A DNA stretch of 64,000 nt, from NCBI GenBank assembly GCA_965213595.1, contig CBDBZO010000004.1:248001-312000 (forward strand), read 5' to 3'. Shown here in pieces: positions 1 through 9,286 of the stretch. This DNA is from JBCCFC01 sp965213595 (lineage in GTDB: Bacteria; Chloroflexota; Anaerolineae; Caldilineales; Caldilineaceae). Position 1 is the stretch's first letter; each line of letters opens with the position of its first letter. Below the pieces are notes generated by a model, which did no database searches, had not been told where the DNA came from, and saw only the letters and a list, made by a program, of their open reading frames with translations. The position numbers and the translations under genes were made by a program.

Positions 1-2220
1 GGGCTGACGGTAGCCGAAGCGGTTACGTCCAGCGTGCCCAGCGTGACGGTGGAGCCGCGCGAGCCAATTACAGCGAGCACGGCCACAGACGCCGCATCGA
101 CCGAGACATCGACCGCTGTGCCGACCGCGTCCCCCACGGCAGACGCGGCGGACGCGAATGTCGACGACGAGGCGACATTGGATGCTGCCGGTGAACGTTT
201 TCAGCTCGACCAGCGCACGCCCTCGACCTTTGCAGAGGGCATCGAGCTGGTGCTTCACAGCGTCGAGCTGACGGCGGACGAATTTGTCTTGACGGCGGCC
301 TTTGAAAACGCAACCGGCGAACCGCTGCGCTTTAGCGGCGGCGGTTCCCTCTCGCAGCGCGACCTGCGCCTGGTGGACGGACAGGGCAACGGCTACGAGG
401 CGCTCGACATCGAGCGCGACCTGGCGCGCTTCCAGCCAACGGGTGGCTTTGCGCCCGGCGGAGCCGCCGTCGGCACGGTGACCTTCCCGCGGCCAAACGC
501 CGACGGCCCATATCGCGTTGTCGGCTTCTTTGATTTTGAGCCGGAACCCTTTACGCTGGAGACGCCGCTGCCCGACGCGCCGGAGGTGCCCAACGGCGTT
601 TACGACGTGGGCATCGATGTCTTTAGCGAGCAGGAGGTGCTGGCGCCGCTGGCGCTGCGCGTGCAGAGCGTGGAAATCGCCGATACGTTTGTGCGCTTCG
701 ACGTGGGCTTTGTCAACACGAGCTTCCAAACCTACGGCCTCTCGGTTGGCCCGCGGGCGCGAGAAGCTACGCTGCTCGACGCGCTGCGCCGCCAGTACCA
801 GCCCGAAGAGGTCAGCGATTCGATCCGCAGCAACATCACCCCGCGCGACGGCATTGAGGCCGACGGCGTTTACACCGGTACGCTGACCTTCCCGCGCCCG
901 CAGTCGCTGAGCGAACTGCGCTTGGTCTTCCCGCAGTACCAGCCGCTGACGCTGCAGTTTGACGAGAGCGGATTGGTCGGCAGCGAGGGGGCAAGCGACG
1001 GCGAAGCCCCGGCCTTGAGCGCTTCGGAGCAGACGTATCGCTCGATCAACGAAGCGCTGGCGCAGCAGGCGGACGCGCTGCTGGCTGGCGACACCGAAAC
1101 GTTTCTAGCTGGGCTGGACGCAGGGCTGCAAACGGACGTAGGCAACCGCTTTGCGCGACTGGCCCAGCTACCATTGGCCGAATTTTCACTCGTGCTGGAG
1201 CCCGAACAGAATTTTCGCGGCGTGGAAAATGAGCTGGGTGGCGCGCTGGTCGAAATGCGCTATCGGCTCGATGGCGTGCCGGAGGACAACGTCTTTGTCT
1301 ACAACTTTGTCGCCGATCTCGAACGCGACAGCGCGGACGACGGCTGGGCCATCACCACGCTGTCGCCAAATCGCCTGCCGCCCTTCTGGTGGACGGGCGG
1401 CTTCACCCTCTTTGAAACGGAGCACTTTCTGCTGCTGTCGCGGGCGGAGAATGAAGATTTTGCGCTGGCGGAGGCAGAAGTTGAAGCGGCGTACGAGGCG
1501 CTGGCGGCGCAGGGGCTCCCGCTGGAGGAGCGCTACGTGGCCTACTTCACCCAAGCGGCCAGCGACTTCTACGAGCTGACCGGCACGAATCGAGCCAACC
1601 TGCTGGGCGTCGCCCTTTCGACCTACGAGACCACCGACGAGACCATCAACGTGCGCAATCGCGCCTTTTACCTCAACGGCGAAGCGCTGGCCGATCCGCG
1701 CCGCGACCCCGACGAGCGGCAGACAACCATCACCCACGAGCTGGTGCACCTCGCCTTTGCCCAAAGCTCGCGCCCCTACACGCCCTCCTGGCTGAGCGAA
1801 GGTCTCGCCGTTCACTACTCCGGTGAAGACTCCGCCGAGGCGCGCACCCGGCTCTTCACCGAGGGCCGCATGAATGAGGTCGACCTGGTGGAGCTGACGA
1901 GCCTGACCGAGCTGGGCGAGCACGACTACCTGGGCGAAACCACCAATTTTCGCTACATCTTTTCCGGCGCCACGGTCGCTTACCTGATCGAGACCTTTGG
2001 CGAGCAGACGCTGCTGGACTTTTACCAGGCCTACGCCGAGTTGCCCGTCGAGGACGTGGAGGAGCGGATGCCGCGCTACCAGAGCGCCTACGCCGTGGAG
2101 GCCGTTTTCCAGGAGCTGAGCGAAGAGTTTACCACTCAGAGCGTCCAAGATTTTTTTGGGCTGACGCTGGCCGAGCTGGATGAAGCCGTGAAGGCATGGA
2201 TTGCGGAGCAGGTGCAGTAG
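1..2220 (+). CDS. Secreted gluzincin-like metallopeptidase (peptidase MA-like), 5' partial
   Basis: The reading frame is open from the first base of the window, so the true start and any signal peptide lie upstream; a GTG at 34 is unlikely to be the start. The N-terminal part is Thr/Ala/Ser-rich, then come two related beta-rich segments (each ends in a TLTFPRP/TVTFPRP-type strand), and the C-terminal third holds an HELVH zinc motif at codons 579-583 followed by a Glu in SEGLA about 20 residues on, the spacing of glutamate-zincins of the peptidase MA type. It therefore probably hydrolyses peptides outside the cell or at the envelope; substrate unknown. It ends 4 bases before the next gene and may be cotranscribed with it. 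Family call is by motif only. Confidence 0.7.
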   Translation, partial: GLTVAEAVTSSVPSVTVEPREPITASTATDAASTETSTAVPTASPTADAADANVDDEATLDAAGERFQLDQRTPSTFAEGIELVLHSVELTADEFVLTAAFENATGEPLRFSGGGSLSQRDLRLVDGQGNGYEALDIERDLARFQPTGGFAPGGAAVGTVTFPRPNADGPYRVVGFFDFEPEPFTLETPLPDAPEVPNGVYDVGIDVFSEQEVLAPLALRVQSVEIADTFVRFDVGFVNTSFQTYGLSVGPRAREATLLDALRRQYQPEEVSDSIRSNITPRDGIEADGVYTGTLTFPRPQSLSELRLVFPQYQPLTLQFDESGLVGSEGASDGEAPALSASEQTYRSINEALAQQADALLAGDTETFLAGLDAGLQTDVGNRFARLAQLPLAEFSLVLEPEQNFRGVENELGGALVEMRYRLDGVPEDNVFVYNFVADLERDSADDGWAITTLSPNRLPPFWWTGGFTLFETEHFLLLSRAENEDFALAEAEVEAAYEALAAQGLPLEERYVAYFTQAASDFYELTGTNRANLLGVALSTYETTDETINVRNRAFYLNGEALADPRRDPDERQTTITHELVHLAFAQSSRPYTPSWLSEGLAVHYSGEDSAEARTRLFTEGRMNEVDLVELTSLTELGEHDYLGETTNFRYIFSGATVAYLIETFGEQTLLDFYQAYAELPVEDVEERMPRYQSAYAVEAVFQELSEEFTTQSVQDFFGLTLAELDEAVKAWIAEQVQ

Positions 2221-2224
2221 CGCT

Positions 2225-3052
2225 ATGCCTCGTCGACACCTACTTGAAATTCACGAACAGCCGTGGTGTCCGCCTGCCGTGCGCGATGTGGCGACGGGCG
2301 TGCTCGCCGTGATCGCCAACGTGGGGCGGCAGTACGACGGCGTGCTGCCGCGGCTGGACGCTGCCTTGCGCGCAACCGGCGCGACCCAAATTGTCGATCT
2401 CGGCTCCGGCGGGGGCGGGCCGTGGCTGCGGCTGGCGGGCCAGCTCAACGCGCGTCGACAAGCGTCCGACGTGCCGCCGGTCGACGTGTTGCTCACCGAC
2501 CTCTTCCCCAGCAGCGCCGTTGCCCACCGCCAAACTACGCGAAATCTACCGCCCCACCTTGCACTCGAACCAGCGCCCGTCGACGCCACCGCCGTGCCCG
2601 CCCGCGTAACGGGCTTTCGCACGCTCTTCACCGCCTTTCACCACTTTCGCCCCGCCGCCGCCCGTGCAATTTTGCAGGACGCCGTGGATCGCGGCGAGGG
2701 CATCGCCATCCTCGAGCAGACGGAGCGCAGCCTGCGCGGCGTGCTCACGATGCTGCTGCTGCCGCTGGTCGCGCTGATCGCCGTGCCGCTGGTGCGTCCG
2801 CTGCGGCCAGCCTACTTGTTTTGGACTTACCTGCTGCCCGCCGTCCCGCTCGTGCTGGCATTTGATGGTGTCGTCTCCTGCCTGCGCACATATGACGAGG
2901 ATGAACTGCGCGCGCTGCTTGACGGGTTGGTCGACGACGGGGCTGGACCAAAATATACCTGGTCGATCGGGCGGGTGAGCAGCCCGATCTCGCCGATTGG
3001 CGCAAAGTATCTGATTGGCGTCCCCTCGTCCACTCGTGACGCCGCTAGATAA
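2225..3052 (+). CDS. Class I SAM-dependent methyltransferase-like protein
   Basis: About 275 residues from ATG 2225, which lies 4 bases after the previous stop; an in-frame upstream start at 2201 would overlap that gene. A glycine-rich SAM-binding loop, IVDLGSGGGGPW (residues 56-67), sits in a Rossmann-like N-terminal half. Residues about 175-220 form two hydrophobic stretches (LLLPLVALIAVPLV and a second one after FWTYLLP), followed by a CLRTY segment seen in a family of methyltransferase-like proteins with a membrane-associated insertion. Substrate cannot be told. Its 3' end overlaps the convergent azlD by 8 bases. Confidence 0.6.
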   Translation: MPRRHLLEIHEQPWCPPAVRDVATGVLAVIANVGRQYDGVLPRLDAALRATGATQIVDLGSGGGGPWLRLAGQLNARRQASDVPPVDVLLTDLFPSSAVAHRQTTRNLPPHLALEPAPVDATAVPARVTGFRTLFTAFHHFRPAAARAILQDAVDRGEGIAILEQTERSLRGVLTMLLLPLVALIAVPLVRPLRPAYLFWTYLLPAVPLVLAFDGVVSCLRTYDEDELRALLDGLVDDGAGPKYTWSIGRVSSPISPIGAKYLIGVPSSTRDAAR

Positions 3053-3365
3053 AATTTTGCAGCAGCAGCAGTGTCGACATGCCGACCACAATCGTCCAAA
3101 GCAAGCTGCGCATGCGCCAGGCAACGACCGCCGCCGCCAACCCCGCCAGCAGCCGCGGGTTGGCGACGACGCTCGGTGCGCCATCCACCAGCAGCAGCGC
3201 GGGAAAGACGAGCGCCGAGAGCACGGCGGCGGGCACAAAGCGCAGGGCGCGCTCAAACCAGCGCGGCAGCTGAACGCGCCCGCGCAGGAAGAAAAAGGAG
3301 GAGCGCAGCAGGAAGACGCTGCCGCTCACGAGAATCACCATCAGCCAGATCGATTGGTTGCTCAC
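3045..3365 (-). CDS. azlD: AzlD family branched-chain amino acid exporter subunit
   Basis: Small (106 residues) hydrophobic protein with about four membrane segments, typical of AzlD, the short partner of AzlC in export of branched-chain amino acids and analogues. The long open frame starts at 3428, but a GTG at 3365 overlaps the azlC stop codon as GTGA and gives the normal family length, so I chose it. Translational coupling with azlC is likely. Substrate range is inferred from the family, not seen. Confidence 0.82.
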   Translation of the reverse strand: MSNQSIWLMVILVSGSVFLLRSSFFFLRGRVQLPRWFERALRFVPAAVLSALVFPALLLVDGAPSVVANPRLLAGLAAAVVAWRMRSLLWTIVVGMSTLLLLQNFI

Positions 3366-4105
3366 GGTTGCTCCTCCGCTGAAGGGTCTGTTGGGATTGG
3401 CTCCGGTCGCTGCTGATTTTCCAGCCACAGGCCCATCGCCATCCCCGCGACCGCTGCCGTGGCCAGCCCCAAATTATACGGCAGCGGCGACGCCACCAGC
3501 GCCACGACGCCCGCCGTCAGCGCCGCCAATGCGCTGGCGCGATCCGTGATGGCGGGAAAAATCAGCGCGAGAAAGAGCAGCGGAATCACAAAATCCAGCG
3601 ACCAACGTTCCGGCACGCTGGCGCCGAGCAGCACGCCCAGCAGCGTCCCCAGCGTCCAGCACGTCCACGAGGTCAGCCCCATTCCCAGGTAAAACCAGAG
3701 CCGACGCGGCTGCCCGGCGTCGCCCGCGTACTGCGGCTCGCGGGGGAAGCGAATCATCGAGACGGCAAAGGGCTGGTCGATCAGCACGTAACCGACCAGG
3801 GCTTTGGTTGCGGCGGAGATGCGCTGGAAGTAGAGGCTGAGCGAGGCGCTGTACATCACGTAGCGCAGGTTGATCATGACCGTCGTGCCCACGATGACAA
3901 TCAGCGGCGCATCCCGCCCCAGCAGGTCAAGCGCGGCCAGCTGCGAGGCCCCGGCAAAGGTCAACACGGAGAAGAGCGTCGCCTGCAGGCGAGAGAGCCC
4001 AACCCCCAGCGCGACAATGCCCGCCAGCGCGCTAAACGGAATAATCGCCACCATCAGCGGCAGCACCTCGCGCACGCCCGCCCAGAAGACGGCTCGATTG
4101 GTCAC
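3362..4105 (-). CDS. azlC: AzlC family branched-chain amino acid permease
   Basis: 247 residues from GTG 4105, with an N-terminus reading GVREVLPLMVAIIPFSALAG and the family segment TFAGASQLAALDLL, both characteristic of AzlC (LIV-E transporters). Multiple membrane helices span the length. It is the first gene of a two-gene unit with azlD, overlapping by 4 bases. Expected to sit in the cytoplasmic membrane and export branched-chain or other neutral amino acids. No regulator (for example an Lrp type) is adjacent. Confidence 0.87.
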   Translation of the reverse strand: MTNRAVFWAGVREVLPLMVAIIPFSALAGIVALGVGLSRLQATLFSVLTFAGASQLAALDLLGRDAPLIVIVGTTVMINLRYVMYSASLSLYFQRISAATKALVGYVLIDQPFAVSMIRFPREPQYAGDAGQPRRLWFYLGMGLTSWTCWTLGTLLGVLLGASVPERWSLDFVIPLLFLALIFPAITDRASALAALTAGVVALVASPLPYNLGLATAAVAGMAMGLWLENQQRPEPIPTDPSAEEQP

Positions 4106-4176
4106 GAAGAAACCTCGAATCTATTTACCAAAATTTTCCAAAAATTAGAGCAGCGGCAAACGCGAAAGAAGGCGGT

Positions 4177-4251
4177 CCACGAAGAGCACGAAGGTACACG
4201 AAGGAAAGAACGTTGAGCCTCTTCCTTCGTGTACCTTCGTGCTCTTCGTGG
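4177..4251. repeat. Long hairpin built of CACGAAG/CTTCGTG units
   Basis: The left arm (4177-4208) and right arm (4221-4251) are near-perfect reverse complements, each containing three spaced CACGAAG or CTTCGTG units. Related hairpins are at 61496-61568 and 63425-63498. It fills most of the gap between azlC (reading away) and arfB and may act as a bidirectional barrier or be a mobile hairpin element. Confidence 0.85.
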
Positions 4252-4349
4252 ATAAATTTCTTATCTACGGTATTTACCTTGTCAATTTTTGGACGATATT
4301 CGCCGACGAGAAGCGAGTTTGTTTTACAGAGCAATAGTTTACCCGATGT

Positions 4350-4355
4350 TACAAT
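4350..4355 (+). promoter_or_regulatory. -10-like TACAAT box just upstream of arfB
   Basis: TACAAT ends 8 bases before the arfB ATG, which would put transcription start at or next to the start codon, giving a leaderless or nearly leaderless mRNA. No convincing -35 at standard spacing was found. Confidence 0.4.
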
Positions 4356-4363
4356 CATAAGCG

Positions 4364-4777
4364 ATGATTCCAATTACCCACACCCTCGCCATCGACGAGA
4401 ACGAATTGAGCTTTGACTTCGTGCGCGCCTCCGGGCCGGGCGGGCAGAACGTCAACAAAGTCGCCAGCGCCGTGCAGCTGCGCTTTGATTTGATGGCGTC
4501 GCCCAATTTGCCGCCGGGAGTCAAGCAGCGCGCGCGTCGCTTAGCGGGCAGCCGACTGACGGACGACGGCGTGCTGGTGATCGGCGCGCGCGGATCGCGC
4601 TCGCAGGTGCGCAACCGCGAGGAGGCGGTGGAGCAGCTGGTCGAGCTGCTGCGCGAGGCTACCAAAATCCCCAAGAAGCGGCGCAAGACCAAGCCGACGC
4701 GCGCTTCCAAGGAGCGGCGTTTGCAAAAGAAGAAGCGGCGCGGCGAGAAGAAGCGCAATCGACGCGTGGATTACTGA
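4364..4777 (+). CDS. arfB: Alternative ribosome-rescue factor B (peptidyl-tRNA hydrolase, YaeJ/ICT1 type)
   Basis: 137 residues, matching the ArfB family length of about 140. The N-terminal domain carries the catalytic GGQ in ASGPGGQNVNK (residues 22-32), followed by KVASAVQLRFD, as in ArfB. The C-terminal tail (from about residue 100) is a Lys/Arg-rich extension, which in this family enters the empty mRNA channel of stalled ribosomes. It hydrolyses peptidyl-tRNA on non-stop ribosomes. The short size and basic tail separate it from full-length release factors RF1/RF2. Monocistronic, with a hairpin upstream. Confidence 0.93.
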   Translation: MIPITHTLAIDENELSFDFVRASGPGGQNVNKVASAVQLRFDLMASPNLPPGVKQRARRLAGSRLTDDGVLVIGARGSRSQVRNREEAVEQLVELLREATKIPKKRRKTKPTRASKERRLQKKKRRGEKKRNRRVDY

Positions 4778-4945
4778 TTGGCATTCAAACGCGCAAGCGT
4801 CAACTTTCTGATCCTCACAATCCAACCCTAAAAGTATGACCGCAAACTTGACCAGTGGTACAATAGCGCCGGCAAACGAGTCCGCTTGCCAGTTTAAATG
4901 CTTTGTTCGCGACACTGTTGCCGCTTTGACCCAGGAACTGCTGTG

Positions 4946-6478
4946 ATGGCCCGCCCCGATATTTTATTTCTCGTGCTGGATACCCAGCGCGCCGACCGAC
5001 TTTCGTGCTACGGCTACGACAAGCCCACCTCGCCCCACCTGGACGCGCTCGCCGCCGACGCCACGCGCTTTGCCCACGCCATGGCCTCTGCCCAGTGGAC
5101 CGTGCCTTCGCACACCTCGATGTTCACGGGCACCTACCCCTCCGTCCACCGCACGCAGCACGCCAACTCCGTCGTCCCTCCCACGCTGCCGACTTTGGCC
5201 GAGCGGCTGCGCGCGGGCGGCTACTACACCGCAGCCTTTTGCAACAATCCCCTGGTGGGCGTTGTTAACAACGGCTTGCGGCGCGGCTTTCTGAGCTTTC
5301 TCAACTACGCGGGCTGGCTGACTTCGCGCCCCAACCAGGCGGGCGAGCAGCGGGGGCTGATCGGACGCTATCGCCAGTGGTTCAAGCGGCGGCTAGCGGC
5401 GGTCGTCAACTTCATGCAGGATTCCTTTGCGCGCTCGGACGCGCTCTTGGCCTTTGCCTTTACGCCGATTATGATTCCGCTGTGGCAAACGGCGCTCAGC
5501 TTCAAGGGCAATACGGCCAAATCGCTGGACGATGCGGCGCGGCTGCTGGTCGAGCGCGACGAAGCCGCGGGGCGACCGATCTTTGCCTTTGTCAACCTCA
5601 TGGGCACGCACACGCCCTACCAGCCGCGCCAGCGCCACCTGGAGCGCTTTGCCCCCAACGTGCTCTACGACAGGGCAGCGCAGCGCTACATGCGCCGCTT
5701 TAACGCCGACCCCTTTGGCTGGATGGCTCCCATATCGCCCGGAAAAGCCGCCGCCCACCGCGATCTGCACGACGGGCTGTACGACGCCGAAGTTGCCAAC
5801 CAGGATGAGTATCTCGGCGAGTTTTTCAACAGGCTGCGCGAAAGCGGGCGGCTAGACGAAATGCTCGTGATCATCGTCGCCGACCACGGCGAGCATCTGG
5901 GCGAGAAGGGGCAGATGGGCCACTCCTTTATGCTCTATCGCGAGCTGGCCCATGTGCCGCTCATCGTGCGCGATCCGTCCGGCTCGCTGGCGCGGGGCGC
6001 GGTGATCGACGACGTTGTCTCGACGCGGCGCTTGTTTCACACGGTGCTGGACGCCGCGGGGCTGGCGGACGAGGCCGAGCAGCCCTTCTCGCTGCGTAAA
6101 AACATCACCGAACCCAACGGCGATGATGTCTTCGCCGAGGCCGTGCCGCCCTCCAACGTGCTGGCGATCATGCAGCAAAATCAGCCCGAGTCCGTCACCA
6201 GATATCGTTACGATCTAACCCGCCGCGCCGTCTGGCACGCCTCGCACAAGCTCGTGCGGCGCGAGGATGACGACCGCGAGCTGTACGATTACCTGGCCGA
6301 TCCCGCTGAAACGCAGGACTTGAGCGACGAGCTCGTCGACGAAGCGAACGATTTGCGCGAGCGGCTGCTCGCCTTCAAGCGCGCCCAGGATGCCGTTGCC
6401 GCGCCTGCCCAACAGAGCGCCGAGCAGAGCGACCCGCAGGTGCAGCGTCGCCTCAAGGCGCTGGGCTATCTGGAGTAG
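4946..6478 (+). CDS. Sulfatase-superfamily hydrolase without the formylglycine motif
   Basis: 510 residues from ATG 4946 (the frame opens at 4898, but the extra residues do not look like the family). The fold is alkaline phosphatase/sulfatase: LVLDTQRADRLSCYGY at the N-terminus, and a C-terminal metal-site segment VADHGEHLGEKGQMGH near residues 310-325. Where true sulfatases have C/S-x-P-x-R, this protein has T52-V-P-S-H56, so it cannot be matured to formylglycine at that site. Thr52 or a neighbouring Ser may be the nucleophile, as in phosphoethanolamine or phosphoglycerol transferase relatives. No signal peptide is evident. Substrate unknown. A TACAAT box is at 4859-4864. Confidence 0.8.
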   Translation: MARPDILFLVLDTQRADRLSCYGYDKPTSPHLDALAADATRFAHAMASAQWTVPSHTSMFTGTYPSVHRTQHANSVVPPTLPTLAERLRAGGYYTAAFCNNPLVGVVNNGLRRGFLSFLNYAGWLTSRPNQAGEQRGLIGRYRQWFKRRLAAVVNFMQDSFARSDALLAFAFTPIMIPLWQTALSFKGNTAKSLDDAARLLVERDEAAGRPIFAFVNLMGTHTPYQPRQRHLERFAPNVLYDRAAQRYMRRFNADPFGWMAPISPGKAAAHRDLHDGLYDAEVANQDEYLGEFFNRLRESGRLDEMLVIIVADHGEHLGEKGQMGHSFMLYRELAHVPLIVRDPSGSLARGAVIDDVVSTRRLFHTVLDAAGLADEAEQPFSLRKNITEPNGDDVFAEAVPPSNVLAIMQQNQPESVTRYRYDLTRRAVWHASHKLVRREDDDRELYDYLADPAETQDLSDELVDEANDLRERLLAFKRAQDAVAAPAQQSAEQSDPQVQRRLKALGYLE

Positions 6479-6581
6479 CGGCGGCTGAGCCCGTCGAAGC
6501 CAAAGCGAGTCAACCCCTCAAATTCCCAAAGAACCGAAATTCTTTGGCAAACAGCGCCTCAGAGTGACAAATCGTGGTAGC

Positions 6582-6680
6582 TGTTCAGCCCTCACGCCCA
6601 ACCCCTCACCCAAGATGGGAGAGGGGAGCCGTTCTCTCCGCAGCCACAGAGAGGCTTGGGCAGGAGCCTGAACAGTTACA
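6582..6680. repeat. Dispersed intergenic repeat (CTCTCCC/GGGAGAG hairpin type), copy 1
   Basis: A 99-base element with phrases such as CAACCCCTCACCC and GGGAGAGGGG, ending AACAGTTACA. The same element occurs in inverse orientation at 44010-44103 with about the same boundaries. Shorter relatives are at 28915-29000 and 31690-31755. Confidence 0.75.
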
Positions 6681-6749
6681 AATCGTGAACGACTGAATCT
6701 AACTTCCCCGCTGCGAAGCCGCGCTCCGTGGTACAATTGAGGAAATTTT

Positions 6750-7643
6750 ATGCAACCACCATTTGATCCCATCATCTTTCAGGCTGGCCCGATTGCGCTA
6801 CGCTGGTATGGCCTGCTGCTGGTGACGGGCATGATCGTGGCGGCCTGGGTCGCCAGCCGCTACGTTGCGCGCAAGGGGGAGGACCCAGAAGGCGTTTGGG
6901 ACATGCTGATTTGGGTGCTGATCCCGGCGCTGATCGGCGCGCGGCTCTACTACGTCTTTATTCAAGCGCCGCGCGAATTGCTCTTGGGCGAGGGCGGCTT
7001 TTTGGATAACCCCCTCTCCATCTTTGCGATTTGGACGGGCGGCATCCACATTTTTGGCGCGTTTATCTTTGGCGCCATTGCACTCTGGCTCTACGCCCGC
7101 GTACGCAAGCTGCCCGTGCTCACCTATCTCGATGCCGTCGCGCTTGGCCTGCCGCTGGGGCAGGCGATTGGGCGCTGGGCCAACTTCATCAACCAGGAGC
7201 TTTACGGCCCGCCAACCACGCTGCCCTGGGGCCTCGACATTGAGGCCCGGCACCGCATCCCGCCTTACAACAATCTCGAACTCTACCCACCCAGCACGCT
7301 CTTCCACCCGCTTTTTCTCTACGAATCGCTCTGGAATTTTCTCGGCTTTGGCCTAATTTTCTGGATTTCGCGCCGCTTCGCTGCTAGGCTGCTCCCCGGC
7401 GACATTCTGCTGATGTACCTGATTTGGTATCCGTTTGGTCGCTTCTTTATCGAGTTCATCCGCACCGACTCGTGGTTCTTCCCCGGCACGCCCTTTAACA
7501 CCGTTCACCTGCTCTCGGCCATCGCCGTCATCGGCGCGTCGATCACGCTCTATCTGCGCCATCGCGGTCGCAGCGCGGGTGGCCGCAGCACGGGCGGGCC
7601 CAATCGCGCGGCTCGACGCCGACAAGCGCGGGCTGCGGGATAG
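6750..7643 (+). CDS. lgt: Prolipoprotein diacylglyceryl transferase
   Basis: 297 residues, the usual Lgt size, with about seven membrane helices. The signature GRWANFINQELYG (residues about 145-157) and the WTGGIHIFG loop match Lgt, which transfers diacylglycerol from phosphatidylglycerol to the lipobox cysteine of prolipoproteins at the outer face of the cytoplasmic membrane. ATG 6750 follows a TACAAT box (6732-6737) by 12 bases. A strong terminator follows at 7651, so this looks like a single-gene unit. The last 25 residues are Arg/Gly-rich, an ordinary positively charged tail. Confidence 0.95.
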   Translation: MQPPFDPIIFQAGPIALRWYGLLLVTGMIVAAWVASRYVARKGEDPEGVWDMLIWVLIPALIGARLYYVFIQAPRELLLGEGGFLDNPLSIFAIWTGGIHIFGAFIFGAIALWLYARVRKLPVLTYLDAVALGLPLGQAIGRWANFINQELYGPPTTLPWGLDIEARHRIPPYNNLELYPPSTLFHPLFLYESLWNFLGFGLIFWISRRFAARLLPGDILLMYLIWYPFGRFFIEFIRTDSWFFPGTPFNTVHLLSAIAVIGASITLYLRHRGRSAGGRSTGGPNRAARRRQARAAG

Positions 7644-7650
7644 ACACAGG

Positions 7651-7687
7651 AAGGCCCGTCGAGTTTTGAGAACTCGGCGGGCCTTTT
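7651..7687 (+). terminator. Rho-independent terminator after lgt
   Basis: Arms AAGGCCCGtCGAGTT and AACTCGgCGGGCCTT enclose a short loop and run into a T tract. It lies 8 bases after the lgt stop. The rest of the gap up to 7858 holds nothing I can assign. Confidence 0.9.
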
Positions 7688-7858
7688 TGCGTCTGCTTTA
7701 TTGTTTTCGCCGCCGCTGCCGTTTCGACCTCTACCATCTTAACCTCTGGAGCCGTCAGCGGACGCGGAAATGGCAACTTCTCGGTCTTGTACAATCCTCA
7801 TTCATAAGCACCGGCGACGGGTTGACCGTCTGCGCCAGGCCATCGGGCAGCACGATTT

Positions 7859-9184
7859 CTACTCCGCCAGCACGTCCGGCGCTGATTTGCGCATCGGCTG
7901 CCTCTCCCCATACGTCAGCGACCGCCACAGCCACTCCAGCGGGCCGAAGCGGAAGGCGCGCAGCCAGAGCGCGCTGAGCGGAATCTGCACGAGCCAAATC
8001 AGCAGCGCCAGCGCCAGCCCTGCCGCGGCGTTGATCTGACCAAACAGGGCCAGCCCGTAGCCGTAGAAGATCAGCGTGCAGAGCAGCGACTGCGCAATGT
8101 AGTTGGTTAGCGCCATGCGGCCAAGCGGAGCAAGCGCGCCCAGCCAGCGCCCCCAAGGCTGCCGCAACGCCAGCATCAGCGCGGCGACGTAGAAGAGCAT
8201 GAGCGCTGGTGCACCAATCGTCTGTGCGCTGACGGCCGCGGCAAAGCGCCACGACAGCTCGCCCGGCGCAAGCAGCGCGCTCAGGCTGGCAAAGAGCGCG
8301 TTGAGCGTCAGCCCGATCACGCCGCCCCAGAGCAGCAGCCGCCGAAAGAGAGGCAGATGCTGCTCGACGCTGTAGAAGATGCGCCGCTTGCCAAACCAAG
8401 CCCCCACCAAAAACATGGGGAATACGGTAAAGACCGCAAACAGCAGTGCGGTGTACATAAAGAGCATGTCGCTGGCGCGTTGGGCGGTCACCTCGAAGAA
8501 GTTGCCGCGGCTGTAGACGTCATACGCCCGCTCGACTTGCGCCTCCAGCACGGCAGCCTGTTGGGCAAACGACGCCTCCATCCCCGCTGCACCGGAATTA
8601 GGCGGCGCGAGACGGGCCAGCTCGACGGGCAGGACGCTCAACCAGATCAACACCACAAAGCTTGCCAGCAGCAGGGCGGCGCGTCGCAAAAGCTGCGGCG
8701 GCGTGGCGTCGCGCATGGCAAGCAGCAGGAAGCCGAGCAGCGCATAGAGGAAAAGAATATCCCCCACCCAGATGAGATAGCCGTGGACAATGCCAAAGAG
8801 CAGCAGCCACAGCAGACGCCGCGTGTAGAGCCGCCGGAAATCGACGTTGGGCACGCGACGCTCGGCGGCGCGCGTCATCTGAATGGTGAAGCCCAGACCA
8901 AATAAAAAGGAGAAGAGCGAATAGAATTTGGCTTCGGCGGCAAAGCGGATAAACCACGCAGCCGCCGTGTCGAGCGCGTTGATCCCTTCGCCGGGCAGCG
9001 CTTCGAGCTGAACAGGGTGGCTAAACGCGGCCATATTGACCAGCAAGATGCCGAGCAGCGCAAAGCCGCGCAGCACATCGATGGTGGCAATGCGCTCGCG
9101 TGCAGCCACGGGGCGCACGCCCCCTGTGGTCGAGTCGGCGGGCGGGCTGTTTGTTTGCGGCGTAGTGAGAGTTGGCGTAGTCAT
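7859..9184 (-). CDS. DUF418 family membrane protein (YeiB-like)
   Basis: 441 residues from ATG 9184, giving MTTPTLTTPQ; the frame is open further upstream to 9223 but the extra residues lack a family match. After a short polar tail comes RIATIDVLRGFALLGILLVN, the hallmark N-terminus of DUF418/YeiB proteins, then about ten membrane helices, and a C-terminal block FGPLEWLWRSLTYGE that is the DUF418 signature. Function of the family is unknown; it is related to acyltransferase-3-like membrane proteins. It converges on lgt. A TTGACA hexamer is upstream at 9225-9230 on this strand. Confidence 0.85.
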   Translation of the reverse strand: MTTPTLTTPQTNSPPADSTTGGVRPVAARERIATIDVLRGFALLGILLVNMAAFSHPVQLEALPGEGINALDTAAAWFIRFAAEAKFYSLFSFLFGLGFTIQMTRAAERRVPNVDFRRLYTRRLLWLLLFGIVHGYLIWVGDILFLYALLGFLLLAMRDATPPQLLRRAALLLASFVVLIWLSVLPVELARLAPPNSGAAGMEASFAQQAAVLEAQVERAYDVYSRGNFFEVTAQRASDMLFMYTALLFAVFTVFPMFLVGAWFGKRRIFYSVEQHLPLFRRLLLWGGVIGLTLNALFASLSALLAPGELSWRFAAAVSAQTIGAPALMLFYVAALMLALRQPWGRWLGALAPLGRMALTNYIAQSLLCTLIFYGYGLALFGQINAAAGLALALLIWLVQIPLSALWLRAFRFGPLEWLWRSLTYGERQPMRKSAPDVLAE

Positions 9185-9286
9185 GATTATTTTGGTTTGA
9201 TGGCACAATAGACCGGTTATCAACTGTCAAGCACGGCAGCGACGCTATACGCACGCGCTATTTGCTTTACGTATATTTTACCCCAG

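Noticed and set aside
1186..2148. 320-codon minus-strand frame opposite the peptidase-like gene
   Set aside because: No motif; the plus frame contains HELVH and is continuous from the window edge.
7755..8957. Several alternative frames over the DUF418 gene
   Set aside because: The DUF418 frame has conserved N- and C-terminal signatures and about ten helices; the others are Arg/Ala-rich shadows.
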